From Brevibacillus panacihumi (lineage in GTDB: Bacteria; Bacillota; Bacilli; Brevibacillales; Brevibacillaceae): a stretch of DNA of 64,000 nucleotides. The notes beneath the pieces are model-generated. The model saw nothing but the letters and a program-made list of their open reading frames with translations. It had not been told where the DNA came from and ran no database searches. The stretch lies in the NCBI RefSeq assembly GCF_003710985.1, contig NZ_RHHT01000031.1:62001-126000 (forward strand), in the 5' to 3' direction. The translations under genes and the position numbers were made by a program. Shown here in pieces: positions 54,232 through 63,926 of this stretch. The first letter of the stretch is position 1, and each line of letters opens with the position of its first letter.

Positions 54232-54531
54232 TTAGGTGAGCAGACGCTGAATGCTTTCCGCCAACTTCCCATCCGTTACCGCCACGGTTACTCGCCCATC
54301 TTTTCCGATCGCGTGTCCCAGTGAATATCGGTCTGTCGTGGTTACACATGCAACACCGTAGTAGGAACATTTGTCTTGTACTTTTTTGGCGGTATTCCCA
54401 GATGCATCAGCCGCGAGCAACACCAGTCGGGCCTGACCGCTGCGAACAGCCTGCAGGACCAATTCCTCTCCGGTAATAATTTTCCTTGCCCGCATTGCCA
54501 ATCCGAGTAGCTGCGCTGCCTTCGGGTTCAT
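54232..54531 (-). CDS. ylxQ: L7Ae-family RNA-binding protein YlxQ
   Basis: A 99-residue L7Ae/L30e-fold protein (PKAAQLLGLAMRARKIITGEELV; RLVLLAADASGNT). Such proteins bind kink-turn RNA. Its ATG overlaps the rnpM stop (ATGA), so translation is coupled. In nusA-ylxR-ylxQ-infB order. Confidence 0.93.
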   Translation of the reverse strand: MNPKAAQLLGLAMRARKIITGEELVLQAVRSGQARLVLLAADASGNTAKKVQDKCSYYGVACVTTTDRYSLGHAIGKDGRVTVAVTDGKLAESIQRLLT

Positions 54532-54818
54532 TGACCCATCATCTCCATCCACTGGTTACGAAAGGTATCGTACTTCTCTTGAGAAATGGTGATGTTCAAG
54601 GCGCGTTCCAGCACTTTTTTCCATTTTCCCGATGCAAACGCATCCGGTTTCAGGCAGCTATCCTGCCGACACACATAGGTACCGCGCCCCGCAGCCTTGC
54701 CAGTCAGATCGATGACAATCTCTTCTGCTGGAGTCCGGACTACGCGGATCAATTCTTTTTTCGGAAACATTTCTTGGCAGACAATGCATTTACGCAAAGG
54801 GATCTTTTTTTGCTTCAT
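54528..54818 (-). CDS. rnpM: RNase P modulator RnpM (YlxR, DUF448)
   Basis: A 96-residue YlxR-family protein. Cys11 and Cys14 (KCIVCQEMFPK) and the CRQDSC pair may hold structure; GKAAGRGTYVC is the family core. YlxR was recently described as an RNA-binding modulator of RNase P (RnpM). It starts 2 bp after nusA. Confidence 0.9.
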   Translation of the reverse strand: MKQKKIPLRKCIVCQEMFPKKELIRVVRTPAEEIVIDLTGKAAGRGTYVCRQDSCLKPDAFASGKWKKVLERALNITISQEKYDTFRNQWMEMMGQ

Positions 54819-54820
54819 GA

Positions 54821-55912
54821 TTATTCGTTGTCCGCTCCTTCACCGTCTTCTGCCTCTCTCGGATAGACGATGCCTTCTTGTTCTGCTTGGGATTCACTCT
54901 TGATGTCGATTTTCCAGCCGGTCAATTTGGCAGCCAGGCGGGCGTTTTGACCCCGTTTGCCAATCGCCAGAGACAGTTGATAGTCAGGGACGATGACACG
55001 GGTTACCTTATCTGCGGCATTCACTTCGACATGCAGGACTTTCGCCGGGCTGAGTGCATTCGCGACGTACTCAGACGGATCTTCGGACCAACGCACGATG
55101 TCGATTTTCTCACCTTTCAATTCCGTCACAATCGTCTGGACGCGCATTCCTTTTGGCCCCACACAGGCACCAACAGGATCTACGTCTGGATTGATGGAAT
55201 GAACAGCGATTTTGGAGCGGTCTCCAGCTTCACGAGCCACGGACTTGATCTCTACGACGCCATCGTAAATCTCTGGCACTTCCAGTTCAAACAGGCGCTT
55301 CAACAGGCCTGGATGTGTGCGGGATACGACGATCTGTGGACCTTTCGTGGTCTTCTCCACCTTGATAATGTACGCTTTGACACGATCCTGTGACTTGAAG
55401 TCCTCGGAAGGCATCTTTTCTGTGATCGGCATGACTGCTTCAGCTTTTCCCAGATCAATATAATAATTGCGTGCATCCATGCGCTGTACGACACCTGTAA
55501 CGATGTCATCTTCGCGCTCGATGAACTCGCTGTAGATCAAGCCGCGTTCTGCCTCGCGGATGCGCTGTGTGACGACCTGTTTCGCAGTCTGCGCAGCGAT
55601 ACGGCCAAAATCACGTGGAGTTACCTCGATTTCGACGATGTCCTCCAGGCGGAAGTTCGGATCGATCTCCTGTGCTGCTTCGAGGGAAATCTCCAGTCTC
55701 GGGTCAAGCACTTCCTCCACCACGTTCTTACGCGCGAATACGCGTACCAGTCCAGAATGACGATTCACATCAACTCGCACGTTTTGAGCAGAGTTGAAGT
55801 TTCTTTTGTATCCAGAGATAAGAGCTGCTTCAATGGCCTCGATCAGTATATCTTTGGAGATGCCTTTCTCTCTCTCAATGGCTTCTAAAGCCTCAATAAA
55901 ATCGCCGTTCAT
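54821..55912 (-). CDS. nusA: Transcription factor NusA
   Basis: A 363-residue NusA controlling pausing and intrinsic termination. N-terminal domain (MNGDFIEALEAIEREKGISKDILIEAIEAAL), S1 domain (~130-200), then KH1 and KH2 (GACVGPKGMRVQTIV; LSLAIGKRGQNARLAAKLTGW). It lacks the acidic repeats of enteric NusA, as is usual in bacilli. The ATG with GGAGGAGG upstream is chosen. A terminator in the operon leader may allow NusA autoregulation. Confidence 0.96.
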   Translation of the reverse strand: MNGDFIEALEAIEREKGISKDILIEAIEAALISGYKRNFNSAQNVRVDVNRHSGLVRVFARKNVVEEVLDPRLEISLEAAQEIDPNFRLEDIVEIEVTPRDFGRIAAQTAKQVVTQRIREAERGLIYSEFIEREDDIVTGVVQRMDARNYYIDLGKAEAVMPITEKMPSEDFKSQDRVKAYIIKVEKTTKGPQIVVSRTHPGLLKRLFELEVPEIYDGVVEIKSVAREAGDRSKIAVHSINPDVDPVGACVGPKGMRVQTIVTELKGEKIDIVRWSEDPSEYVANALSPAKVLHVEVNAADKVTRVIVPDYQLSLAIGKRGQNARLAAKLTGWKIDIKSESQAEQEGIVYPREAEDGEGADNE

Positions 55913-55954
55913 GACTTTCGTTGCCTCCTCCTTTACTACCACCAACCCTGTCTA

Positions 55955-56413
55955 TTAAAAGACGATTGCCATACGGGCCGTGTCTATTTGTTCGTGGGAA
56001 ATGACGTACGTTTTTTTCGCTTCCTTGACTGTAAGCTTGCCATCCTCGAAAGAAACCAGTTCGCCTTCGAAGACAGAAGCTCCTTCTATCGGTTCTTTGG
56101 TCGTAATGTGAACATGTCGGCCGACAGCTTTCTTGAAGTCCTTTTCGCTGCGCAACGGACGTTCAGCGCCCGGTGACGAGACTTCCAGGAAATATGCAGT
56201 AGGAATCGGGTCTGATTCATCAAGTTTCTGGCTTAATTTCTCGCTCACAAGGGCACAGTCTTCGATGTCAATATTGCCGACTTCATTGTCGATGAACACG
56301 CGCAGAAACCAGTTGCTTCCTTCTTTTTTGTACTCGATGTCAACCAGTTCCAGCCCCATCTCGTTCACAATGGGCGTGACCAGTTCTGTGACAATGTCCG
56401 TTACCTTGCTCAA
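55955..56413 (-). CDS. rimP: Ribosome maturation factor RimP
   Basis: A 152-residue 30S-assembly factor with an N-terminal alpha/beta and C-terminal SH3-like domain ([34 protein letters not shown]). TTG start with AAGGAGG 7 bp upstream. It is first gene of the rimP-nusA-infB operon, ~110 bp after the promoter. Confidence 0.94.
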   Translation of the reverse strand: MSKVTDIVTELVTPIVNEMGLELVDIEYKKEGSNWFLRVFIDNEVGNIDIEDCALVSEKLSQKLDESDPIPTAYFLEVSSPGAERPLRSEKDFKKAVGRHVHITTKEPIEGASVFEGELVSFEDGKLTVKEAKKTYVISHEQIDTARMAIVF

Positions 56414-56458
56414 GCAAGTACCTCCTTATCAGGTTTGAAATGAAGCATGAGGTCTAGC

Positions 56459-56488
56459 CAGAAAGAAAGAGTGGGTTTCCCCACTCTC
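56459..56488 (-). terminator. Leader terminator of the rimP-nusA-infB operon
   Basis: AGAGTGGG GAAA CCCACTCT followed by TTCTTTCT on the minus strand. It lies downstream of the promoter at 56526-56554 and upstream of rimP, so it ends both polC read-through and new transcripts. The interrupted T-tract is the sort that needs NusA. Confidence 0.75.
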
Positions 56489-56525
56489 GATCTGTCATGC
56501 GTATAAAACCAGTATTTCCAAAAAA

Positions 56526-56554
56526 ATTATAGCATAACAGCCCTTCGCTGACAA
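56526..56554 (-). promoter_or_regulatory. Promoter of rimP-nusA-infB operon
   Basis: TTGTCA, 17 bp, TATAAT with a TGC extended -10 on the minus strand. Near-consensus. Confidence 0.85.
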
Positions 56555-56586
56555 CCTTTGGATAACGCAGACCCTGACAGCGTGCT

Positions 56587-59500
56587 TTAGAACAAGGAAA
56601 GCTGATTGGATTCAGGCAGCCCTTGCAATGCTCCCTGCTCTTCTAGGTACTCCAGAATCGTCTTCGAGATGCGGGAGCGGGACAACAGATCTTCTTTGGA
56701 GAGGAATTCGCCTTCTTCTCTTGCTTTCACAATGTTGAGCGCGGCATTGGTGCCCAGACCTGGCAGCGCATTGAAAGGTGCCAGCAGGGAATTCCCCTCG
56801 ATCAAAAATCGTGTTGCATCCGATCTGTAGAGGTCCACGTTGGCGAAAGAGAATCCGCGCTCGACCATTTCCAGCGCCATTTCCAAAACAGTTAGCAGAG
56901 CTTTTTCCTTCGGTTGGGCGTCATGTCCCTTGCCCTCGATCTCCTCGATCTTCTGCCGGATCGCCGCAGAGCCTTTGACCATGAGCGGAATATCGAAGTC
57001 GTCCGCACGCACGGTGAAGTAGGTGGCGTAGAACTCCAGAGGACGATGCACCTTGAAATAGGCGATCCGCACAGCCATCATGACGTAAGCGGTAGCGTGC
57101 GCTTTCGGGAACATGTACTTGATCCGTTGGCAGGACTCGATGTACCAGTCCGGTACATTGTTTTTGCGCATTTCTTCCTGATCCTCTTCGGGAACGCCTT
57201 TTCCTTTACGCACCGACTCCATGATTTTAAACGCCCGCGATGGCTCCAGACCTTTATAGATCAAGTAAACCATGATGTCGTCGCGGCAACCGATTACATC
57301 CGGAAGTTTGCACGTACCGTTGCGAATCAATTCCTGCGCGTTGTTCAGCCAAACGTCGGTACCATGAGACAGTCCAGAAATCTGGACGAGCTCGGCGAAG
57401 GTTGTCGGCTTGGTGTCCTCCAGCATTTGTCGCACAAATTTTGTACCGAATTCTGGAATTCCGAGCGTCCCCATATTGGTCCCAATTTGTTCCGGCGTCA
57501 CACCCAATGCCTCGGTGGAACTGAAGATCGACATCGTTTTTTTGTCGTCTAGCGGAATGGTTTTGGGGTCCATCCCCGTCAAATCCTGCAGCATCCGAAT
57601 GACTGTCGGATCGTCGTGTCCGAGAATATCCAGCTTCAGCAGGTTGTCATGAATCGAATGGAAGTCGAAATGCGTCGTGCGCCACTCGGATTCATTGTCA
57701 TCTGCCGGGAATTGGATCGGGCAAAAGTCTTCAATTTCCATGTAATCGGGAACGACGATAATGCCGCCGGGATGCTGACCGGTGGTTCGTTTTACACCCG
57801 TGCAGCCGTTCACAAGACGGGCAATTTCTGCATTTCGCAGGGTAAGACCCCGCTCATCCGCATACTTTCGCACATATCCATAAGCGGTTTTTTCGGCCAC
57901 AGTGCCGATCGTTCCCGCACGGTACACATAGTCGGCTCCGAACAGCTCCTGTGTGTATTTATGGGCTCGCGGCTGGTAATCACCGGAGAAATTCAAGTCA
58001 ATATCCGGCACCTTGTCCCCTTTGAAGCCCAGGAACGTCTCGAAAGGAATGTCCTGTCCATCCTTTGCAAGCCGTGTGCCGCATGATGGACAATCCTTGT
58101 CTGGCAGGTCAAACCCCGAAGCGATTGAACCGTCCGTAATGAATTCGCTATGCTTGCACTCCGGGCAGCGATAGTGCGGCGGCAGCGGGTTTACCTCGGT
58201 AATCTCAGACATGGTAGCCACGAAAGAAGAACCGACCGACCCCCGCGATCCGACCAGATAGCCGTCCTGGAGCGATTTGGTCACCAAGCGCTGCGAAATC
58301 AGATAAATAACCCCGAATCCATGCTTGATGATACTGTTCAATTCTTTTTCCAGACGTTTTTCCACAATCTCCGGCAGCGGGTCTCCATACAAGGAGGTAG
58401 CCTTGTCGTAGCACATTTGCCGCAACTCCTCATCCGCACCCTCGATGATCGGCGTATACAGCTTGTCGGGAATCGGGCTTACCTCTTCGATCATGTCCGC
58501 TACGAGGTTCGTGTTGGCGACTACTACCTCATGCGCCGTCTCTTCTCCCAGGAAGGAGAAGGCTTCCAGCATCTCGTCTGTCGTATGCAGAAAAAGAGGC
58601 GGCTGGTTGCCTGCTGTCGGATCCCCCTTGGAGAGCAGGAACACGTCGCGGAAGATGTGATCCTCCGGGTTGAGAAAATGGACATCTCCTGTAGCAACCA
58701 CAGGTTTGTCCAGCTCTTTCCCAAGGTCCACGATCATGCGATGATAGCCTTTCATCGTCTCCAGAGAAGGTATTTCCTCATTGCGCAAAAGGGGCGAGTA
58801 TTGGTAAACAGGCTGCAGCTCCAGGAAATCGTAATAGGAGGCGACCTCTTTGAGTTCCTCCGGTGACTTCCCGCGCAGAATAGCCTGCATCAGCTCACCC
58901 TCTTTGCAGGCCGTACCGATCAACAACCCTTCCCGGTGTTTGTTCAACTGACTGCGTTGAATCCGCGGCCAACGGTAGAAGGTCTCGACGTGCGAACGGC
59001 TGACCAGCTTGTAGAGGTTCTTTAACCCCTCTTTGTTGCGCACCAGAATCGTCGCATGGAAAGGACGGCTGCTTTTGTAATCGGCATCCTCGTTGCTCTT
59101 TTCGTTCAATTCAGCCAGAGACTGGATCGATGCCTCGCGAATATCCTTGAGCATCTGTTGGAAGACGTGAGCCAAAGCGACCGTATCGTCCAAGGCACGG
59201 TGGGCGTTGACCAGCTCAACATTGAACTTTTTCGCCAGCGTTCCCAGACGGTAGTTGCGCATCCCCTTGTACATCATGCGAGCAAGTGGAAGGGTATCAA
59301 GAAACGGGTTACTCCATGGCTCCATGCCGATGCGTTTGGCGCAGGCATTGATAAAAGCCTTGTCAAACTCGGCATTGTGGGCTACCAGGACAGCATCTCC
59401 GGTAAAATCCTTGAACTTGCGCAGGACGACGTCCAACGTCTCCTTCCCTCGCAGCATTTCATTGGTAATTCCCGTAATTTCTGTCGTCTTCGGCCCGATT

Positions 59501-60897
59501 TCCAGCTGCGGATCGATCAATTCGGTCCATTGGTCTACGATTTCGGACCCCTTCATTTTGACGGCAGCAATCTCGATAATGGTATGCTCAGCCGCGTTCA
59601 AACCCGTGGTTTCCGTATCGAAAACGACGTATTCGGTATGTTCATCGATCAGACGGTTGCTTTCTTGCGTAAGATTGTAGACGATGTCAATGCCATCCTC
59701 CACAACGTATGCTTCCATGCCCAAAATGCATTTGATGTTGTTTTTCTTGGCTACCGAATAAGCTTCCGGAAAAGCCTGTACGACTCCGTGGTCCGTAATC
59801 GCGATGGCGGGATGCCCCCATTTCGCAGCGGTGGAGACAAGAGATTTGACGGAAGCAACCGCATCCATTGCACTCATCGGCGTATGGCAGTGAAGCTCGA
59901 CGCGCTTCTGCTCCGCCTTGTCTTTGCGAATCACCTGCTCGATCTGATTCAAGTCATTGGCATTCATGACCAGTTCGCGGATGAACGTATCGTGCTGCAC
60001 GCTGCCTCGCACCTTCACCCACATGCCATCCTTCAGCACTTCAAGCATTTTTACATCTTCTTTATCACGCGAAAAGATTTTTACAGTCAGGGAATCCGTG
60101 TAGTCCGTCACACAGAAGGTCAGCAAATGACGTCCGCTGCGCAGCTCCTTCAATTCGACGTTGAACACCGCCCCTTGAATCGTCACGCGCCGCTCTTCTT
60201 CCTGAATCTCCTGGATCGGGATAGGAGCGTCCTTAATTTCATATCCGATCATCATAGAGGTAATCGCTTCAGCCTTGTCGCCGTTCTTGCTCTCCCGATC
60301 CTGCTGGACAGCCGTCATGACGACTTCTACCAACGCCCGTTCTTCCTCATCTCTTTGTTCGGCAAATGCTTTGTAAGCCTCATCGCTCTCCTCAGCGTGA
60401 AAAGAGAAACGCGGAGAGCAGCCGGTCGTCTGTTCGAAGGCAGCGATCAATTCGCTGTCCGCCTTCTTTCGTTTGACCATCTCGACCGTCATTTCAGTCG
60501 GCAGGTACACCTTCACTTCCTGCACATCGACCTGTTTTCTTGCATTGCGCATCGTCACAGCCAAGGAATTCAGGCTAGGTTCCAAGCGCGTCAGCAAAAT
60601 CCCCCAGTACTCCTCGATCACCATATCCAGTGGGGGTGTTTGACGGTAGCGGAAAGTCGCATCTACGTCGGCCAGATGAGAGAAGCTTTTCGTCAAGCGC
60701 TGCATGAACGCCTGGAATACCTGTCCTGGCAGCAGGGATGGCAATGTAAAATGAAACACCCATTTTTTGTTTTGCTTGAAGAGCTCCAGTTTATCAATTT
60801 GGCCGTCAAGGAAAAAACGCTCCACCCATTCGTCAGGAATACCCATCTGTTTGACCAAAAGGGAGAAGCGTTGTTTTTGCTCTTGTGAACGATCCAC
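56587..60897 (-). CDS. polC: DNA polymerase III alpha subunit, PolC type
   Basis: The 1436-residue Gram-positive replicative polymerase. Order of parts: N-terminal domain, OB fold (~235-320), PHP (ELHCHTPMSAMDAV at ~334), DEDDh proofreading exonuclease inserted in the PHP (YVVFDTETTGLN near 421; VAHNAEFDKAF), then palm (catalytic PDIDLNFSGDY), fingers and a zinc site (CPECKH...CPSCG). It copies the chromosome with DnaE. GTG start. It sits between proS and rimP as in B. subtilis. Confidence 0.98.
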   Translation of the reverse strand: MDRSQEQKQRFSLLVKQMGIPDEWVERFFLDGQIDKLELFKQNKKWVFHFTLPSLLPGQVFQAFMQRLTKSFSHLADVDATFRYRQTPPLDMVIEEYWGILLTRLEPSLNSLAVTMRNARKQVDVQEVKVYLPTEMTVEMVKRKKADSELIAAFEQTTGCSPRFSFHAEESDEAYKAFAEQRDEEERALVEVVMTAVQQDRESKNGDKAEAITSMMIGYEIKDAPIPIQEIQEEERRVTIQGAVFNVELKELRSGRHLLTFCVTDYTDSLTVKIFSRDKEDVKMLEVLKDGMWVKVRGSVQHDTFIRELVMNANDLNQIEQVIRKDKAEQKRVELHCHTPMSAMDAVASVKSLVSTAAKWGHPAIAITDHGVVQAFPEAYSVAKKNNIKCILGMEAYVVEDGIDIVYNLTQESNRLIDEHTEYVVFDTETTGLNAAEHTIIEIAAVKMKGSEIVDQWTELIDPQLEIGPKTTEITGITNEMLRGKETLDVVLRKFKDFTGDAVLVAHNAEFDKAFINACAKRIGMEPWSNPFLDTLPLARMMYKGMRNYRLGTLAKKFNVELVNAHRALDDTVALAHVFQQMLKDIREASIQSLAELNEKSNEDADYKSSRPFHATILVRNKEGLKNLYKLVSRSHVETFYRWPRIQRSQLNKHREGLLIGTACKEGELMQAILRGKSPEELKEVASYYDFLELQPVYQYSPLLRNEEIPSLETMKGYHRMIVDLGKELDKPVVATGDVHFLNPEDHIFRDVFLLSKGDPTAGNQPPLFLHTTDEMLEAFSFLGEETAHEVVVANTNLVADMIEEVSPIPDKLYTPIIEGADEELRQMCYDKATSLYGDPLPEIVEKRLEKELNSIIKHGFGVIYLISQRLVTKSLQDGYLVGSRGSVGSSFVATMSEITEVNPLPPHYRCPECKHSEFITDGSIASGFDLPDKDCPSCGTRLAKDGQDIPFETFLGFKGDKVPDIDLNFSGDYQPRAHKYTQELFGADYVYRAGTIGTVAEKTAYGYVRKYADERGLTLRNAEIARLVNGCTGVKRTTGQHPGGIIVVPDYMEIEDFCPIQFPADDNESEWRTTHFDFHSIHDNLLKLDILGHDDPTVIRMLQDLTGMDPKTIPLDDKKTMSIFSSTEALGVTPEQIGTNMGTLGIPEFGTKFVRQMLEDTKPTTFAELVQISGLSHGTDVWLNNAQELIRNGTCKLPDVIGCRDDIMVYLIYKGLEPSRAFKIMESVRKGKGVPEEDQEEMRKNNVPDWYIESCQRIKYMFPKAHATAYVMMAVRIAYFKVHRPLEFYATYFTVRADDFDIPLMVKGSAAIRQKIEEIEGKGHDAQPKEKALLTVLEMALEMVERGFSFANVDLYRSDATRFLIEGNSLLAPFNALPGLGTNAALNIVKAREEGEFLSKEDLLSRSRISKTILEYLEEQGALQGLPESNQLSLF

Positions 60898-60920
60898 GAT
60901 ACTCCCACCTTCCCTTTAAC

Positions 60921-60958
60921 AAGAAAAAGAGGTACTCCCTTGGCATCAGGGAAGTACC
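60921..60958 (-). terminator. Terminator between proS and polC
   Basis: GGTACTTCCCT / AGGGAGTACC hairpin followed by TCTTTTTCTTG on the minus strand. Confidence 0.85.
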
Positions 60959-61000
60959 CCGTATATTTCGACAAAAAACGGCTTATTTCCTGCTTGTCAT

Positions 61001-62749
61001 TTATTCGCCAAACAGTTCCTGCCCCGTGTGGTCAATGCTTGCAAGCAGAGCTTTTACCGTCGATACAAGCTCATCCAGCTTGACAACATGGGTATCCCCA
61101 TTTTTGCGAACGCGAACTTCGACGGTTCCTTCTTGCGCTGCCTTGTCAGAGACGGTAATGCGCAGCGGCAGTCCGATCAGATCCGCGTCTTTGAACTTCA
61201 CGCCCGCCCGCTCAGGACGATCGTCGAACAGCACTTCGAGCCCCGCGCGTTGCAATTGCTCCGTGATCTGTTCACTCGCCTGGCGCTGATCGTCCACTTT
61301 CACATTGACCGGGATGACATGTACATGGAAAGGCGCAACGGCCACTGGCCAGATGATGCCATCCTCATCGTTGTTTTGCTCGATGACAGCCGCGATCGTC
61401 CGGGATACGCCAATTCCGTAGCAGCCCATAATCATCGGCTGGCTTCTTCCGTTTTCATCGAGGAAGGTAGCTCCCATAGCCTGGGAGTACTTGGTACCCA
61501 ATTTGAATACGTGGCCTACCTCTACGCCGCGGGCGAACTTGATTGCTCCCCCTGTACGCGGGCATGTGTCCCCTTCGGTAATATTGCGCAGATCAGCATA
61601 ACGGGACACGGTAAAGTCGCGGCCAGGAACGACATGGATAAGGTGATAGTCGGTTTCATTGGCTCCGACGATGCCATCGTACACATCCTGCACGAATTGA
61701 TCCGCAATGATCTCCACTTTCTCGGCGTCGAGACCGACAGGACCGACAAAACCTGCCGGAGCCCCTGTCAACTCACGCAGCTCGGCTTCAGAAGCCATGC
61801 CAACATGTGTGGCATCGTAGAGGTTTTTCAGTTTCACTTCATTCAATTCGTGATCCCCGCGAACGAGGACCATCACGAGCTTGTCATCCACGCGGTAGAT
61901 AAGGCTTTTGATAATCTTCTTGGCTTCGACGTTCAACGCCTGGGTCAATTGATCGATTGTTTTTACGTCAGGCGTATGAACTTTTTGCGCTGCAGGCACT
62001 TCTTCTTCTGGCTTCGCGGACGGCTTGTACACCACTTCTGCCTTTTCCAGGTTGGCAGCAAAATCGCCCTCTTCAGAATAGGCGATCGTGTCTTCCCCGA
62101 TTTCACACAATGCCATGAATTCATAAGTGCCTTTTCCGCCGATCGCTCCTGCGTCTGCCTCTACTGCGCGGAAATTCAAGCCGACACGGGTGAAAATGCG
62201 AGTATAGGCGTCGTACATCGCCTGGAAGTTGCGATCCAATCCTTCTTGCGTCGTGTCAAAGGAATACGCATCCTTCATGATAAACTCGCGGCAGCGAATC
62301 AAACCGAAGCGCGGTCTTACTTCATCCCGGAATTTGGTCTGAATCTGATAAAGGTTGATCGGAAGCTTTTTATAGGAATTGATCTCGTCGCGTACCAGGC
62401 TGGTAATGACTTCCTCATGGGTTGGACCCAGCGCAAAAGGACGCTCATGACGGTCTTGCAAGCGGACCAGCTCCGGTCCGTACACATCCCAGCGCCCCGT
62501 CTGGTGCCACAGCTCGGCAGGCTGCATCGCAGGCATCAACAGCTCCTGTGCGCCTGCACGGTTCATCTCCTCACGCACAATTGCTTGGATTTTATGCAAG
62601 GTGCGGATCGCCAGAGGGAGATAGGTATAAATCCCCGAGGCCAACTGGCGTGCCATGCCGGCGCGCAAGAGCAGCTTGTGGCTGGCAATCTCCGCGTCAG
62701 CAGGAACTTCCCGCAAGGTAGGAATCAACATTTGACTTTGCTTCAACAC
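61001..62749 (-). CDS. proS: Prolyl-tRNA synthetase (bacterial, with editing insert)
   Basis: A 582-residue class II synthetase. Class II core motifs, a YbaK-like editing insertion (~235-385; [21 protein letters not shown]) that hydrolyses Ala-tRNAPro, and a C-terminal anticodon domain ([13 protein letters not shown]). GTG start taken: AGGAGG lies 8 bp upstream. No T-box leader is seen; ispG is 55 bp upstream on the same strand, so proS is probably in the rseP-ispG-proS transcript. Confidence 0.96.
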   Translation of the reverse strand: MLKQSQMLIPTLREVPADAEIASHKLLLRAGMARQLASGIYTYLPLAIRTLHKIQAIVREEMNRAGAQELLMPAMQPAELWHQTGRWDVYGPELVRLQDRHERPFALGPTHEEVITSLVRDEINSYKKLPINLYQIQTKFRDEVRPRFGLIRCREFIMKDAYSFDTTQEGLDRNFQAMYDAYTRIFTRVGLNFRAVEADAGAIGGKGTYEFMALCEIGEDTIAYSEEGDFAANLEKAEVVYKPSAKPEEEVPAAQKVHTPDVKTIDQLTQALNVEAKKIIKSLIYRVDDKLVMVLVRGDHELNEVKLKNLYDATHVGMASEAELRELTGAPAGFVGPVGLDAEKVEIIADQFVQDVYDGIVGANETDYHLIHVVPGRDFTVSRYADLRNITEGDTCPRTGGAIKFARGVEVGHVFKLGTKYSQAMGATFLDENGRSQPMIMGCYGIGVSRTIAAVIEQNNDEDGIIWPVAVAPFHVHVIPVNVKVDDQRQASEQITEQLQRAGLEVLFDDRPERAGVKFKDADLIGLPLRITVSDKAAQEGTVEVRVRKNGDTHVVKLDELVSTVKALLASIDHTGQELFGE

Positions 62750-62804
62750 GTGCGTGTCCTCCTTATGCCTATACAGCAATCAACTTCTTTATCGAATCGG
62801 TGCA

Positions 62805-63875
62805 CTATTTGACCTGTTCTTTTACGATTTCGTCGATTTCCTTCATCAACTCTTCAAACAGTTCGTCTTCCTTCACTTTTCGCACAATCTCGCCATTGCG
62901 GAAGATCAGGCCCTCGCCGTTTCCGCCTGCAACACCCACGTCTGCCTCGCGCGCTTCTCCAGGACCGTTGACGGCACAGCCCATGACCGCCACTTTCAAC
63001 GGTACTTTGAGCGTAGAGACGGCATCTTCTACACGCGTTGCCAGCCCGATCAGGTCGATGGCGCAGCGTCCGCAAGACGGGCACGCGATCACGACCGGAT
63101 CGTTGTTGACGATGTCGAGGCTGCGCAGGATCTGTTTGGCTACCTTGATCTCTTCCACAGGGTCTGCTGTCAGCGATACACGGATGGTATCGCCAATCCC
63201 CATCGAAAGAACGGTACCGATCCCGACGGCCGATTTGATGCTGCCGGAAAATTGGGTTCCAGCCTCGGTCACACCGACGTGCAACGGGTAATTGCGCTTT
63301 TGAGCCATCAGCGAGTATGTCTGAATCATTGTCGGCACATCAGAAGATTTCAAAGAAATCACGATGTTGTCGTAATTGAGATCTTCCAGGATCTCCACAT
63401 GGTCCATCGCAGACTCTACGATTGCTTCCGGAGATGGGTATCCATATTTTTCCAAAAGGCGTTTTTCTACAGAACCGGAGTTGACCCCGATGCGAATCGG
63501 TACATTACGCTCCCGGCACGCCTCGACGACTCTCTTGGTTTTTTCTTTGGAGCCGATGTTTCCGGGGTTGATCCGAATTTTATCAATACCGCTCTCGAGG
63601 GCAATTAAGGCCAGCTTGTGGTCGAAGTGAATATCGGCCACAAGCGGCAGCGGCGAACGTTCCTTGATTTGTTTGATGGCGCGGGCTGCATCTTCATTGA
63701 TCACAGCCAGGCGTACAATTTGACAACCGACATCATGCAGTCGTTGAATCTGGGCCAGTGTGCTTTCTACATCGCGCGTATCTGCGGTTGTCATGGATTG
63801 GATGACCACACTTTTTTGGCCTCCGATCTGCACTCCTCCTACAAATACCGGTTTCGTCTCCTCGCGCTTGTACAT
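62805..63875 (-). CDS. ispG: 4-hydroxy-3-methylbut-2-enyl diphosphate synthase
   Basis: A 356-residue [4Fe-4S] enzyme of the MEP isoprenoid pathway, converting MEcPP to HMBPP. Cluster Cys in ACPSCGRCAIDL and GCAVNGPGE are present; the TIM barrel starts VFVGGVQIGGQKSVVIQSMTT. In B. subtilis ispG is unlinked; rseP-ispG-proS order as here occurs in Paenibacillaceae and clostridia. Confidence 0.96.
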   Translation of the reverse strand: MYKREETKPVFVGGVQIGGQKSVVIQSMTTADTRDVESTLAQIQRLHDVGCQIVRLAVINEDAARAIKQIKERSPLPLVADIHFDHKLALIALESGIDKIRINPGNIGSKEKTKRVVEACRERNVPIRIGVNSGSVEKRLLEKYGYPSPEAIVESAMDHVEILEDLNYDNIVISLKSSDVPTMIQTYSLMAQKRNYPLHVGVTEAGTQFSGSIKSAVGIGTVLSMGIGDTIRVSLTADPVEEIKVAKQILRSLDIVNNDPVVIACPSCGRCAIDLIGLATRVEDAVSTLKVPLKVAVMGCAVNGPGEAREADVGVAGGNGEGLIFRNGEIVRKVKEDELFEELMKEIDEIVKEQVK

Positions 63876-63926
63876 TTTGCACCATCCTTTTTCTTTGTCT
63901 GTCTTGAGTTATCTGTTATTACGTTT

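Noticed and set aside
59056-60888. 610-codon open frame on the plus strand
   Set aside because: Antisense to polC; no family pattern or start signal.
62750-62804. T-box leader for proS
   Set aside because: Only 55 bp to ispG and no T-box or specifier structure.
61028-62812. 594-codon open frame on the plus strand
   Set aside because: Antisense to proS; Asp/Phe/His-rich shadow.
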